Origin: Rhodocista pekingensis
Lineage (GTDB): Bacteria > Pseudomonadota > Alphaproteobacteria > Azospirillales > Azospirillaceae
DNA: 64,000 nt
NCBI RefSeq assembly: GCF_042665545.1
Contig: NZ_JBHTCM010000008.1
Location: forward strand, 1-64,000
Direction of reading: 5' to 3'
Shown: positions 14,815 to 23,926 of the stretch, in pieces
How positions within the stretch are numbered: the first letter of the stretch is position 1
Layout of the letters: each line of letters opens with the position of its first letter
Program-made: the position numbers and the translations under genes
Notes under the pieces: model-generated
The model's database searches: none
What the model saw: the letters and a program-made list of their open reading frames with translations, nothing else
Told to the model about the DNA's origin: nothing

Positions 14815-15678
14815 TTGCGGAATCCGAACGCAGCTTTCCAGGTTCGCGTGAACACGACGTCGCTACTGCGCCCGGCCTGCCTCCGTCTGCTGACGGTGGC
14901 CGCCCTTTCCATTGGTTTCCTGATCCCCTTTCCGGGCGGGGCCGCCGCCGCCCAGGTCGTCCCGCATCTGGCGACCTATAAGCTGAGCCTCGCCTCCAGC
15001 CGTTCCAGCGCCACGGTCGCCGGCGTTGACGGCGCCATGAGCTATGCCTGGAAGGACGCCTGCGACGGCTGGACCGTCGAACAGCGGTTCCAGGTCCGCT
15101 TCACCTATGTCGAGGGCGAGCAGGTGGAACTGACCACCAGCTACGTGACCTGGGAGGCGAAGGACGGCTCCGCCTACCGCTTCAACGTCCGCAAGCTGAC
15201 CAACGGCGAGCTGGAGGAGGAACTCCGCGGCGACGCCACGCTGAACGGCGCGGCCGGGGGTGTCGCCCGTTTCGAGCGGCCGGACCGGAAGGAGATGACC
15301 CTGCGGCCGGGAACGCTGTTCCCGACGGCGCACACCATCCGCATGCTGGAGATGGCACAGAAGGGCGACATCTTCCTGTCCGCTCCCATCTTCGACGGGT
15401 CCGAGGCGGATGGACCATCCGGGGTCAGCGCCCTGATCGCCAAGCCGGCCAAGGTAGGCGACCTGAAGACCCGGAGCCGGGATCTGGTCCGCGAGCGCGG
15501 CTGGCCCGTCTTCATGGCCTTCTTCCCCGCGGATACCCAGGAGATGCTGCCGGAGTACGAGACGAAGCTGACGATCCTGGACAACGGCGTCGTCGAATCC
15601 ATGCTGATCGACTATGGCGATTTCCAGGTGCGGGCCGTGCTGGAGTCCCTGGAGACGGCGCCGAAGCCCCCCTGCTGA
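14815..15678 (+). CDS. EipB-like periplasmic envelope-integrity protein (DUF1849)
   Basis: This 287-residue exported protein belongs to the DUF1849/EipB family of alphaproteobacteria, periplasmic beta-spiral proteins needed for cell-envelope integrity. After a signal segment (SLLRPACLRLLTVAALSIGF, cleavage near AAAAQ) comes the typical start VVPHLATYKLSL, then GVDGAMSYAWKDACDGWTVE. A Cys in KDACDG and the last-residue Cys could form the disulfide known for EipB. The start is taken as TTG 14815 because a perfect GGGAGGAG ribosome-binding site lies six bases upstream; an ATG at 14722 in the same frame has none and would give an implausible leader. It is monocistronic, facing dinB. Confidence 0.8.
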   Translation: MRNPNAAFQVRVNTTSLLRPACLRLLTVAALSIGFLIPFPGGAAAAQVVPHLATYKLSLASSRSSATVAGVDGAMSYAWKDACDGWTVEQRFQVRFTYVEGEQVELTTSYVTWEAKDGSAYRFNVRKLTNGELEEELRGDATLNGAAGGVARFERPDRKEMTLRPGTLFPTAHTIRMLEMAQKGDIFLSAPIFDGSEADGPSGVSALIAKPAKVGDLKTRSRDLVRERGWPVFMAFFPADTQEMLPEYETKLTILDNGVVESMLIDYGDFQVRAVLESLETAPKPPC

Positions 15679-15707
15679 CCGTGACCCGCCGCTGACGCCT
15701 GCGGGCG

Positions 15708-17033
15708 TCAGCGCCGCCCGGGGCCGGTCAGACCGCGCCCCTTGCCGATGGCGTCCCGACCCAGCTTGGCCCGCACCAGATCCATGGCCTTCTCCACCTT
15801 CGCCCGGCGGGTAAGGCCGGGGTCCAGCAGGTCCGGCGGATCGGCGAGCGCGCCATCGACCAGCCCGGAGCAGCCGATCCCGATCAACCGGAACAGGCTG
15901 CCGTCCAGTTCGGTGACGAGCAGCTCCCGCCCCGCCCGGAAGAGGCGGTCCGCCATCTGGGTGGGGGAGGTGAGGGTGCGGGCCCGGGTGCGCAGGCGGA
16001 AGGCGTCGGTCTTCAGCTTCAAGGTCACGGTGGTTCCGGCCAGCCCCTCCGCCTTCAGGCGGGCGGCTACCGTCTCGCACAGCGGCCACAGGGCATGCTC
16101 CAGCGTGTCGCGGTCGCCGAAATCCCGGTCGAAGGTGGTTTCGGTCGAGATGCTCTTGGCCGGCGCGTGCGGCGTCACCACCCGCGCATCCTCCCCCCGT
16201 GCGAAGCGGTGGAGACGCTGGCCGATCACGCCGTAGCGCTTCACCAGGAACGCCTCGTCCGTCTGCCGGAGCTGGCCGATGGTGCGCAGCCCGTCCGCCT
16301 CCAGCTTCGTCTGAAGCGCCCGGCCGACGCCCCAGATCATCCCGACCGGCTTCGACTCCAGGAAGTCCAGCGCTTCGGCCCGGCCGATCACGGCGAAGCC
16401 ACGCGGCTTGTCCAGATCGGATGCGATCTTCGCCAGGAACTTGTTGTAACTCAGCCCGATCGAGGCGGTGATGCCGACCTCCCGCTCGATGCGCCGGACC
16501 AGCCGTGCCAACGTCTGCGCCGGGCTGCCGCCATGCAGCCGCTCCGTCCCGGTCAGATCAAGGAAGGCCTCGTCGATGGAGAGCGGTTCCACCAGGGGGG
16601 TGGCCGACTCCAGCAGGGTGCGCACCTGCCGCCCGACCGTGGCATACTTTCGCATGTCCGGCTTGATGACGACCGCATCCGGACAGGCCGCCAGCGCCTT
16701 GAACATCGGCATGGCGGAGCGAACGCCATACATCCGGGCGACGTAGCAGCAGGCCGACACCACCCCGCGCTGGCCGCCGCCGACGATGACCGGCCTGTCT
16801 GCCAGTTCCGGGCGATCGCGCTTCTCCACCGTGGCGTAGAAGGCGTCGCAGTCGATGTGGGCGATGCTCAGAGTGTGCAACTCAGGGTGTTGTATCAGCC
16901 GCACCGATCCGCAGTCCGGACAGCGCCCGATCCCCGCCGGGGGAGTGGCCCCGCAGTCGCGACATAGGCCCGCGGGAGGGGCAATTCCAGTCACGCTGTC
17001 CGTCCTTCCTCTTGCCTCGGGTGGCGACGTCAC
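15708..17033 (-). CDS. dinB: DNA polymerase IV with N-terminal zinc ribbon
   Basis: This 441-residue Y-family polymerase performs translesion synthesis. The palm has HIDCDAFYATVE (D61, D63) and LSIDEAFLDL (D154, E155), the metal-binding carboxylates. Then come the thumb HhH region (WGVGRALQTKLEADGL) and the little-finger domain (about 270-390). Before the polymerase, residues 24-41 carry CRDC...CPDC, a four-cysteine zinc ribbon absent from E. coli Pol IV but present in some alphaproteobacterial homologues. GTG 17033 with AGGAG five bases upstream includes the ribbon. A LexA-type operator was not recognised. Confidence 0.93.
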   Translation of the reverse strand: MTSPPEARGRTDSVTGIAPPAGLCRDCGATPPAGIGRCPDCGSVRLIQHPELHTLSIAHIDCDAFYATVEKRDRPELADRPVIVGGGQRGVVSACCYVARMYGVRSAMPMFKALAACPDAVVIKPDMRKYATVGRQVRTLLESATPLVEPLSIDEAFLDLTGTERLHGGSPAQTLARLVRRIEREVGITASIGLSYNKFLAKIASDLDKPRGFAVIGRAEALDFLESKPVGMIWGVGRALQTKLEADGLRTIGQLRQTDEAFLVKRYGVIGQRLHRFARGEDARVVTPHAPAKSISTETTFDRDFGDRDTLEHALWPLCETVAARLKAEGLAGTTVTLKLKTDAFRLRTRARTLTSPTQMADRLFRAGRELLVTELDGSLFRLIGIGCSGLVDGALADPPDLLDPGLTRRAKVEKAMDLVRAKLGRDAIGKGRGLTGPGRR

Positions 17034-17212
17034 TGTACTCCTAACCCGACCGTTATAGGTGTGCTCTGGTCACGCCTTAGGGGTAACGGCAGGTTAATGA
17101 TTCGGGCGCTAGGGTAACGCAGGCTGACGGCCGGAATGCCCAGACCCGAAGCCGCCGCCGACTTTGCGAAGGGCCCGGCAGGCCGTCTGTCTGGGGGTGC
17201 GGGAGCGCCGGA

Positions 17213-17644
17213 ATGGGTTCTGAAACGATCGAACTGCACATGCCCTCCACCCCCGGCCCGCAAGGGAAGGGCGGGCCCGATGGCAAGCTTGTCCTGGTGG
17301 TGGAGGACAACGAGCTGAACATGAAGCTCTTTCATGATCTGCTCGAGGCCCATGGCTACGCCACCTTGCAGACCAAGGACGGGATGGAGGCGCTGCGCCT
17401 GGCACGGCAGCACCGCCCCGACCTGATCCTGATGGATATCCAGCTTCCCGAAGTCTCGGGACTGGAAGTGACCAAGTGGCTGAAGGAGGATGACGATCTG
17501 CGCGGGATTCCCGTCGTGGCCGTCACCGCTTTCGCCATGAAAGGGGATGAAGAGAAGATCCGGGAAGGCGGCTGCGAGGACTACATCGCCAAGCCCATCT
17601 CGGTCGCCAGATTCATTCAGACGGTCCAGCGGTTCCTGGGCTGA
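17213..17644 (+). CDS. divK: Single-domain response regulator DivK
   Basis: This 143-residue receiver protein has the acidic pocket VVEDNELNMK, phosphoacceptor D75 (LILMDIQLPE), VAVTAFAMKGDEEK and the conserved Lys of YIAKPISV. ELNMKLFHDLLEAHGY is a DivK hallmark. In Caulobacter DivK is phosphorylated by DivJ, dephosphorylated by PleC and controls CtrA activity in the cell cycle. The gene is 36 bp upstream of pleD, the conserved alphaproteobacterial pair. ATG 17213 adds about 24 residues before the receiver; GGAG upstream supports it, though a later start is possible. Confidence 0.93.
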   Translation: MGSETIELHMPSTPGPQGKGGPDGKLVLVVEDNELNMKLFHDLLEAHGYATLQTKDGMEALRLARQHRPDLILMDIQLPEVSGLEVTKWLKEDDDLRGIPVVAVTAFAMKGDEEKIREGGCEDYIAKPISVARFIQTVQRFLG

Positions 17645-17680
17645 GGGCGATCCCCTCCGCCCGTCGGATAAGAAGGCGCC

Positions 17681-19123
17681 ATGTCCGCACGAGTTCTGGT
17701 CGTTGATGACGTCGTGCCCAACGTGAAGCTGCTCGCGGCGAAGCTGACGCGCGAGTACTTCGACGTCATCACCGCCTACGGCGGGCCCGAGGCCCTGGAC
17801 AAGATCCGCTCCCAGTCCCCCGATATCGTCCTGCTGGATGTGATGATGCCCGGCATGGACGGATTCGAGGTCTGTGAGCGCATCCGCTCCGACCCCTCGG
17901 TCATGCACATCCCCGTCGTCATGGTCACCGCCCTGTCCGACGTGGCCGACCGCGTGCGCGGGCTGGAGGCGGGGGCCGATGATTTCCTGACCAAGCCTGT
18001 GAACGACGTGGCCCTGTTCGCCCGCGTCCGCTCGCTCGTCCGCCTGAAGATGATGATGGACGAGTGGCGCCTGCGGGAGAGCACCTCGGGCCAGCTCGGC
18101 ATGCTGGTGGCGACCGACAGCGTGCAGACGCAGTCGGCGGAGAATTCCCGCATCCTGGTGGTGGAGGACAGCTCCATCGACATGGATAAGATCCGGGAGA
18201 CGCTGGCGCGGGACCGCGACGGCGTGGTGGAGGCGGAGAACTGTGCCGCCGCGCTGGAACTGGCGCTGACCCAGGATTTCGAGCTGGTCATCGTCAGCCT
18301 GACCCTGATGCGGGAGGACGGGCTGCGCCTGTGCTCCCAGCTCCGCAGCCATGAGCGCACGCGGCAGGTGCCGATCCTGCTGCTGGCCGACGAGACGGAC
18401 ATGGACCGTGTCGCCAAGGGCCTTGAGCTGGGCGCCAACGACTACGTGATCAAGCCGATCGACCGGAACGAGCTGATGGCGCGCACCCGCACGCAGGTGC
18501 GGCGCAAGCGCTACCAGGACCGGCTGCGCTCAAACTATGAACAGAGCCTGTCCCTGGCGCTCACGGACAGCCTGACGGGCCTGTTCAACCGGCGCTATCT
18601 GTCGGCCCACCTGCCGCGCCTGCTGGACCGCGGCGGCGGCAACCAGAAGCCCGTCGCCGCGCTTCTGTTCGACATCGATCACTTCAAGATCGTCAACGAC
18701 ACCTGGGGCCACTCCGCCGGGGACGAGGTGCTGCGCGAGGTGGCGGTCCGCACCAGCCGTAATCTCCGCAACTTCGATCTGGTGACGCGCCTGGGGGGTG
18801 AGGAGTTCGTCGTCGTCATGCCCGACACCGATCTGTCGGCTGCCATGACGGTGGCGGAACGGCTGCGCCGGCGCATCGCGGACGAGCCGTTCAAGGTCAC
18901 CGCCGGCACCGGGGAGATCACCGTCACCATCAGCATCGGCGTCGCCGTGGCGGAGGGGACCGACGGGGATGCGCGCGGGGAATCCGGCGACAGCCTGCTG
19001 CGCCGCGCCGATACCGCGCTCTACCGGGCCAAGCGGTCCGGGCGGAACCGTGTCGTGGCCGATACCCGCGACCAGTCCGAACCCACGCCGGAAGCCTTCA
19101 CCGGCGCTTCCGGACTGCGCTGA
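17681..19123 (+). CDS. pleD: Response regulator diguanylate cyclase PleD
   Basis: This 480-residue protein has REC-REC-GGDEF architecture. REC1 (about 3-118) has phosphoacceptor D53 in LLDVMMPGMDG. REC2 (about 157-275) lacks an Asp at the equivalent place (VIVSLTLMRED), as expected for the dimerisation adaptor of PleD. The GGDEF domain (about 290-460) has GGEEF at 372-376 and the inhibitory RxxD site RNFD at 363-366. It makes c-di-GMP from two GTP, activated by phosphorylation-driven dimerisation and inhibited by product; in Caulobacter it acts at the pole in the swarmer-to-stalked transition. It is co-transcribed with divK. Confidence 0.95.
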   Translation: MSARVLVVDDVVPNVKLLAAKLTREYFDVITAYGGPEALDKIRSQSPDIVLLDVMMPGMDGFEVCERIRSDPSVMHIPVVMVTALSDVADRVRGLEAGADDFLTKPVNDVALFARVRSLVRLKMMMDEWRLRESTSGQLGMLVATDSVQTQSAENSRILVVEDSSIDMDKIRETLARDRDGVVEAENCAAALELALTQDFELVIVSLTLMREDGLRLCSQLRSHERTRQVPILLLADETDMDRVAKGLELGANDYVIKPIDRNELMARTRTQVRRKRYQDRLRSNYEQSLSLALTDSLTGLFNRRYLSAHLPRLLDRGGGNQKPVAALLFDIDHFKIVNDTWGHSAGDEVLREVAVRTSRNLRNFDLVTRLGGEEFVVVMPDTDLSAAMTVAERLRRRIADEPFKVTAGTGEITVTISIGVAVAEGTDGDARGESGDSLLRRADTALYRAKRSGRNRVVADTRDQSEPTPEAFTGASGLR

Positions 19124-19132
19124 CGCCCGGTC

Positions 19133-19168
19133 TCTCCGGGCAGTACTGGCTCTCCGGACAGCACTGGA
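19133..19168. repeat. Two imperfect 18-bp tandem repeats after pleD
   Basis: TCTCCGGGCAGTACTGGC (19133-19150) is followed by TCTCCGGACAGCACTGGA, with 15 of 18 identical. They lie in the 257-bp gap between pleD and rpmG, which otherwise shows only the rpmG terminator and no gene. Confidence 0.5.
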
Positions 19169-19326
19169 CCACGCCTTCCTCTGATGGAGTCGCCCCCTGG
19201 AGAAGGGGCCGGTGGCGGGCAGCCCCGCCGGCGGCATGCCGGCCCGCGCGTACAACAACCATCATTCTGCCAGGGGCCTCTCTGGCAGACAGGCCCTGCC
19301 ATGACCGCAGGCGATCCGGAAAACAG

Positions 19327-19354
19327 AAAAGGCCGCCCGTGGGGGCGGCCTTCC
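19327..19354 (-). terminator. Terminator downstream of rpmG
   Basis: AAGGCCGCCC and GGGCGGCCTT form a near-perfect 10-bp stem with a short loop; on the minus strand it is followed by TTTT. It lies about 27 bp past the rpmG stop and may also serve the opposite strand weakly. Confidence 0.75.
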
Positions 19355-19380
19355 GCATGACACGCGTCCCGAAGGCGCGG

Positions 19381-19548
19381 TCACTTCATCTTGGCTTCCT
19401 TGAAGACGACATGCTTCCGGGCAACCGGGTCGTACTTCTTGAATTCCAGCTTCTCGGTCGTCTTACGCGGATTCTTCTTCTTCACATAGAAGAACCCGGT
19501 GTCAGCGGAGCTGACCAGCTTGATCAGCACGGTATTCTGCTTCGCCAT
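19381..19548 (-). CDS. rpmG: 50S ribosomal protein L33
   Basis: This 55-residue protein (start MAKQNTVLIKLVSSADTGFF, then YVKKKNPRKT) is a clear bacterial L33 of the large subunit, near the E site. It is the cysteine-free type, so not a zinc-binding paralogue. The ATG at 19548 gives the standard length; an in-frame upstream extension is Pro/Arg-rich and not part of the gene. It is monocistronic, with its own terminator. Confidence 0.97.
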   Translation of the reverse strand: MAKQNTVLIKLVSSADTGFFYVKKKNPRKTTEKLEFKKYDPVARKHVVFKEAKMK

Positions 19549-19738
19549 GATACAAATCCCAACGAGCGGCCAAACCAAGGCCGCTCCAGGCGGCCGATAA
19601 CATTCGGAGCCGCGAACCTGCGGCGTAGCGCGGCAATCTAGCCATTCGCCGCCCCCTGTCAAGGGCGTAACGCTGTCCGGGCCCGCAAGCCTGCCGGGCG
19701 TGGGCCGGTCTGGCCGTGTTTCCGGCCCTTGCGTCCCT

Positions 19739-21355
19739 TCAGGGGTGGTGTTCGCTGCCCTGCCTCTCGCGCCGGGCGCTGGTGGCGAGCCCCACGCCGG
19801 TCGTGGCCGCGTCCTGGCGTTCTGCCACTGCCGTGGGGGCCCGCAGCAGCGCCTCCCGGTAGAGCGGCGGATCGCCCAGCAGGGCCTTGGCCACCTGGAG
19901 ATCGAGATCCGGAGCATGCTCCTTCCAGGGGCAGGTCTCGCGGAGCTGGGCCAGGGCGATCTCGTCCTCCGGCGCCCGGATACGCCAGGACAGCAGCGTG
20001 GCGGCCGGCAGGGCTCCGCCCAGGCGCACCATGCGCAGGGCGGCGTTCACGTCCAGGGCCGGCAGGCTGGTGCAGACCGTGGGCTGCACGCCCTGCCGGT
20101 GCAGCGTGTAGCCGCTGGGGGCGTAGATGCGCGACCAGGTAAGGAACAGCTCGCCGTCGTTCGGCAACCGGGTGACCGTCTGGACACTGCCCTTGCCGAA
20201 GGAGGAGGAGCCGACGAGGGCGGCGCGGCCGCTGTCCTGGAGGGCCGCCGCCACGATCTCCGCCGCGGAGGCGGAGCGGCCGTCGATCAGCACGACCAGC
20301 GGCAGCCCGCCGGCCTCGTCATCCGGCCGGGCGTCGAAGACCTGCATGCTGTCCGGGTGGCGGCCGCGGGTGCTGATGATGCGGCCGCCGGGGATGAAGA
20401 TGTCCGCCACCGCCACGGCCTGGTCCAGCAGTCCCCCGGGGTTGCCCCGCAGGTCCAGCACGAAGCCGCGCGCCCGCTGCCCCAGCTCGGTCCGCAGCCG
20501 CCGCACGGCGGCGCGAAGGTTGGGGGCGGTCGCCGCGTTGAAGCGGTCCACCTGGATGTAGCCCACCCCGTCCTCGGCACGGGCGACGACGGTGCTGGGA
20601 ATCACCCGGTCGCGCCGGACGGAAACGCGGCGGCTCTCCTTCGGGGTCGGACCCACGGCGAGCGTCACGACCGATCCCGCCGGCCCGCGCAGCCGCTCCC
20701 CGACCTCTTCCGTGCTCAGGCGCGCGGTCGGCGTGCCGTCGATCGCCAGGATCAGGTCGCCGGCGCGCAGCCCGGCCGACTCCGCCGGTCCGCCGACCAT
20801 GACGTCGGCGACCTCGTGGCGGGCCCCGTCCTGTCGCATGGCAACTCCGATGCCGCCATAGCCCTCCCGCTGCGAACGCTCGTCCACGGCGCGCTGACCG
20901 CCCGTATAGCGGGAATAGGAATCGAGGTCCGCGATGATGCCGTCGAAGATGGCCTGGTAGACGGCATCCGTGTCGGTCGAGGCAAGGGCGGGGGAGGTGG
21001 CGCGCAGCCGTTCCGCGGCCCGCGCCGTCAGCGTCGCCCAGGCGGCGGGATCGTCCCGGGTCGGCAGGTCGAACGCGCCCACCGTGCGCCCGTCGCTGCG
21101 GACCTCCAGGGTGCTGCCGGTGACGACCAGCGATATGCCCGGGTCCAGCTTCGTCAGTCCCGACAGCCCGTCCAGGGTCAGCCGGCGCAGATCGACGGGG
21201 TCCAGATAGATTTCCGCGATGCGGGCATAGCCCATGGCGAAGACGTGTTCGCCGACGACCCGTTCGCGCAGCGGGGCATAGTCGCGGGTATGACCGGCGG
21301 CGCACCCGCCGACAAGGCTGAAGACCAGGACGACCGGGGCCAGCCTCCGCAGCAT
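19739..21355 (-). CDS. S41 family C-terminal processing protease, lipoprotein
   Basis: This 538-residue protein carries an N-terminal lipobox (VFSLVGGC, acylated Cys at about 18), an N-terminal helical domain, a PDZ domain (about 160-235; YGGIGVAMRQDG, AGDLILAIDG) and the S41 catalytic core with RGNPGGLLDQA, nucleophile Ser in DGRSASAAEIVAAAL and the general-base Lys in SSSFGKGSVQT. Such CtpA-like serine proteases trim C-termini of periplasmic proteins. As a lipoprotein it is tethered in the envelope. It is longer than typical CtpA because of an extra C-terminal segment (about 430-538) containing two cysteines. It is separated from rnr and rpmG by short gaps. Substrate unknown. Confidence 0.88.
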   Translation of the reverse strand: MLRRLAPVVLVFSLVGGCAAGHTRDYAPLRERVVGEHVFAMGYARIAEIYLDPVDLRRLTLDGLSGLTKLDPGISLVVTGSTLEVRSDGRTVGAFDLPTRDDPAAWATLTARAAERLRATSPALASTDTDAVYQAIFDGIIADLDSYSRYTGGQRAVDERSQREGYGGIGVAMRQDGARHEVADVMVGGPAESAGLRAGDLILAIDGTPTARLSTEEVGERLRGPAGSVVTLAVGPTPKESRRVSVRRDRVIPSTVVARAEDGVGYIQVDRFNAATAPNLRAAVRRLRTELGQRARGFVLDLRGNPGGLLDQAVAVADIFIPGGRIISTRGRHPDSMQVFDARPDDEAGGLPLVVLIDGRSASAAEIVAAALQDSGRAALVGSSSFGKGSVQTVTRLPNDGELFLTWSRIYAPSGYTLHRQGVQPTVCTSLPALDVNAALRMVRLGGALPAATLLSWRIRAPEDEIALAQLRETCPWKEHAPDLDLQVAKALLGDPPLYREALLRAPTAVAERQDAATTGVGLATSARRERQGSEHHP

Positions 21356-21504
21356 CCCTAGACCTCCACCGCTGCCGGGGAGGGCTGGATGCGCAGGGCT
21401 TCTGCCCGGCGGGGATGATCCGATGTCGCAGCCATTCCCGGACTCTCTACCATGAATCGGGGTTCGGTCCAGTCCTCGATTCTTCTGCGCCCCGCAACAG
21501 CGCC

Positions 21505-23784
21505 TCAGCGCCCGCGCCGGGGCGGGCGCGGACGGTCGAGCGAGCTGGGTGAGGCGGCCTGCCGGCGACCGTGGGCACGGGAACGCGCGGCCCCCGCCGG
21601 GCTGTCGGCCAGTGCGGCGTCCTCCGGGTCCAGCAACTGGAAAACCAGACTGCCCGCCACCGGATCGGCCTCGCGCAGCACGACCTTGACCTGGGTGCCC
21701 AGCCGGTAGCGCCGGCCCCAGCGCCGCCCGACCAGGGCGTGCTCCGCCTCCACATGGTCGTAGAAATCGTCGGGCAGGGTGCTGATCGGCACGATGCCGT
21801 CGGCCCCCGTCTCCGTCAGCGTCACGAACAGCCCGAAGCGGGTGACGCCGCCGATCTTGCCGGTGAAGGTGGCGCCGACGCGGTCGGACAGGTAGCGCGC
21901 GACATAGCGGTCCATGGCATCGCGCTCCGCCTCGGCGGCGCGGCGCTCGGTCATGGAGATGTGGTCGCCGATGCGGTCCAGCCGTTCCGCCTCATCCTCC
22001 GTCAGCCCGCCGGCCCCCAGCCCGAAGGCGCGCACCAGCGAGCGGTGGACGATCAGGTCGGCGTAGCGCCGGATCGGGCTGGTGAAATGGGCGTACTTGA
22101 CCAGCGCCAGCCCGAAATGCCCGATGTTCTCGGGCTGGTACACGGCCTGCGCCTGGCTGCGCAGGATCACGCTGCTGATCAGTTCGCTGTCCGGGGTGCC
22201 GGCCGCCTTCTCCAGGATGCGGGTGAAGGCGGAAGGCGCCAGCACCTGCCCACGGGCCAGAGTGTAGCCCAGGCTGTCCAGGAACTCGCGCAGCGGCTCC
22301 AGCTTGTCCCGCGCCGGCTCGGCATGCACGCGGTAGAGGCAGGGTGCGTGCCGCGCCTCCAGCGCCTCCGCGGCGGCCACGTTGGCGCAGATCATGAACT
22401 CCTCGATCAGCCGATGGCTGTCCAGGCGCTCCCGCACGTCGATGCGGACGATCTCGCCGGCCTCGTCCAGCGTGACCTTGCGTTCGGGCAGGTCCAGCTC
22501 CAGCGTGCCGCGCCGCCGCCGCGCCGCCGCCAGCGCCTCGTAAGCGCCGTAGAGCGGCCCGATCACCCGCTCCAGCAGGGGACCCGTCGTCTCGTCCGGG
22601 CGCCCGTCGCGGGCCGCCTGCACCTGCTCGTAGGTCAGCCGCGCGGCCGATCGCATCAGCCCGCGCACGAAGCGGTGGCGCTTCAGGGTGCCGTCGCGGT
22701 CGATCCAGAGATGCACGGCGAGGCAGCCGCGGTTCACCCCCGGCTTCAGCGAGCACAGCTCGTTCGACAGGGCTTCGGGCAGCATCGGCACGACCCGGTC
22801 GGGGAAGTAGCAGGAATTGCCCCGCTCGAAGGCCGTGCGGTCCAGCGCCGATCCCGGCGTGACGTAGAAGGAGACGTCGGCGATGGCGACCAGCAGGTGC
22901 CAGCCGCCGGGATTGGCCGGGTCGGTGTCCGGCTCGGCATGGACGGCGTCATCGAAGTCGCGGGCATCCGCCCCGTCGATCGTGACCAGCGGGATGTCGC
23001 GCAGGTCGGTCCGGCCCTCCAGCGACGGTTCCGCTGCGGCGGCGGCCTCGTCCAGTGCCGCCTGGGGAAAGCTGGTCGGGATGCCGTTCTGGTGGATCGC
23101 GATCAGGCTGACCGCGCGCGGATCGTCCAGGCCGCCCAGCCGCTCGATCACCCGCGCCTGCTTCAGCCCCATGCGGGAGGATGGCAGCACCTCTGCCACC
23201 ACCAGCTCGCCCGGCCGCGCCCCTTCGGCGTTCTGCGGCAGGATGACGAACTCCGTCCGGGTCCGGCGGTCGGCCGGGCGCAGCCGCCCGCCCTCGCGCC
23301 CGGCCTCGTAGATGCCGACGATCCGCGCGGTCGATCCGGCGTCCAGCCGCCGGATCGTGCGGGCCTCGTAGCGCCGGTCGGAGAGGCGGCTGAGCCGTGC
23401 CAGCACGCGGTCGCCGGGCGTCAGCGCCGGATGGCCGCGCCGCTCCGGCCGCATGAAGATCTCCGGCGGCGGGTTCTCCTCGTCCGTCCAGTTGACGGGG
23501 CGGGCCAGCGCCTCCCCGTCCGTGTCGATGCCGGTCACCACCAGCACGGCGACCTCGGGCAGGGCGGCCGGCGGCGCCATGCGGCGGCCCGCCCCCTTCT
23601 CCACCGCGCCCTCCTGCTCCAGCTCCTTCAGCAGGTGCTTCAGCAGGACGCGCGCATCGCCCGTGATGTGGAAGGCCCGCGCGATCTCCCGCTTGCCCAC
23701 GGGGGTCGGACTCTCCCGGATGAACTCCAGGACCTGGTCCTTGCTGGGGAAGGGGGCTTCCTTCTTGCGGCGGGTGGGTTCCAA
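21505..23784 (-). CDS. rnr: Ribonuclease R
   Basis: This is a 3'-5' exoribonuclease of the RNB family. Seen in order: an N-terminal winged helix (about 20-75; EFIRESPTPVGKREIARAF), cold-shock domains, the catalytic RNB domain with DGADARDFDDAV (metal-binding Asp cluster) and HFTSPIRRYADL, and a C-terminal S1 domain (about 645-730) followed by a short Arg-rich tail. It degrades structured RNA and works with trans-translation. No ATG lies before the first domain; TTG 23784 is the first sensible start. The longer open frame upstream is Arg/Pro-rich shadow of the topA tail. The S1 end and basic tail may help unwind structured RNA. Confidence 0.92.
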   Translation of the reverse strand: MEPTRRKKEAPFPSKDQVLEFIRESPTPVGKREIARAFHITGDARVLLKHLLKELEQEGAVEKGAGRRMAPPAALPEVAVLVVTGIDTDGEALARPVNWTDEENPPPEIFMRPERRGHPALTPGDRVLARLSRLSDRRYEARTIRRLDAGSTARIVGIYEAGREGGRLRPADRRTRTEFVILPQNAEGARPGELVVAEVLPSSRMGLKQARVIERLGGLDDPRAVSLIAIHQNGIPTSFPQAALDEAAAAAEPSLEGRTDLRDIPLVTIDGADARDFDDAVHAEPDTDPANPGGWHLLVAIADVSFYVTPGSALDRTAFERGNSCYFPDRVVPMLPEALSNELCSLKPGVNRGCLAVHLWIDRDGTLKRHRFVRGLMRSAARLTYEQVQAARDGRPDETTGPLLERVIGPLYGAYEALAAARRRRGTLELDLPERKVTLDEAGEIVRIDVRERLDSHRLIEEFMICANVAAAEALEARHAPCLYRVHAEPARDKLEPLREFLDSLGYTLARGQVLAPSAFTRILEKAAGTPDSELISSVILRSQAQAVYQPENIGHFGLALVKYAHFTSPIRRYADLIVHRSLVRAFGLGAGGLTEDEAERLDRIGDHISMTERRAAEAERDAMDRYVARYLSDRVGATFTGKIGGVTRFGLFVTLTETGADGIVPISTLPDDFYDHVEAEHALVGRRWGRRYRLGTQVKVVLREADPVAGSLVFQLLDPEDAALADSPAGAARSRAHGRRQAASPSSLDRPRPPRRGR

Positions 23785-23926
23785 CGTCTCGTCCGTGTCT
23801 CGTCCGTGGGCGTGTGGTCCGCTGGGATGGCGTGCCGGCGGGGATGGCGGCCGGCGCTGCCGCCGGGCCGGAGGGACCTGCCGCAACAGCAGCGCAGCCG
23901 GAAACGTGCCGCGCAGGGCGGCGGGA

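Noticed and set aside
19255..19305. Possible sigma-54 promoter (TGGCAGAC ... CTGCC)
   Set aside because: GG-to-GC spacing is 12 rather than 10 bases, so it does not fit the -24/-12 rule.
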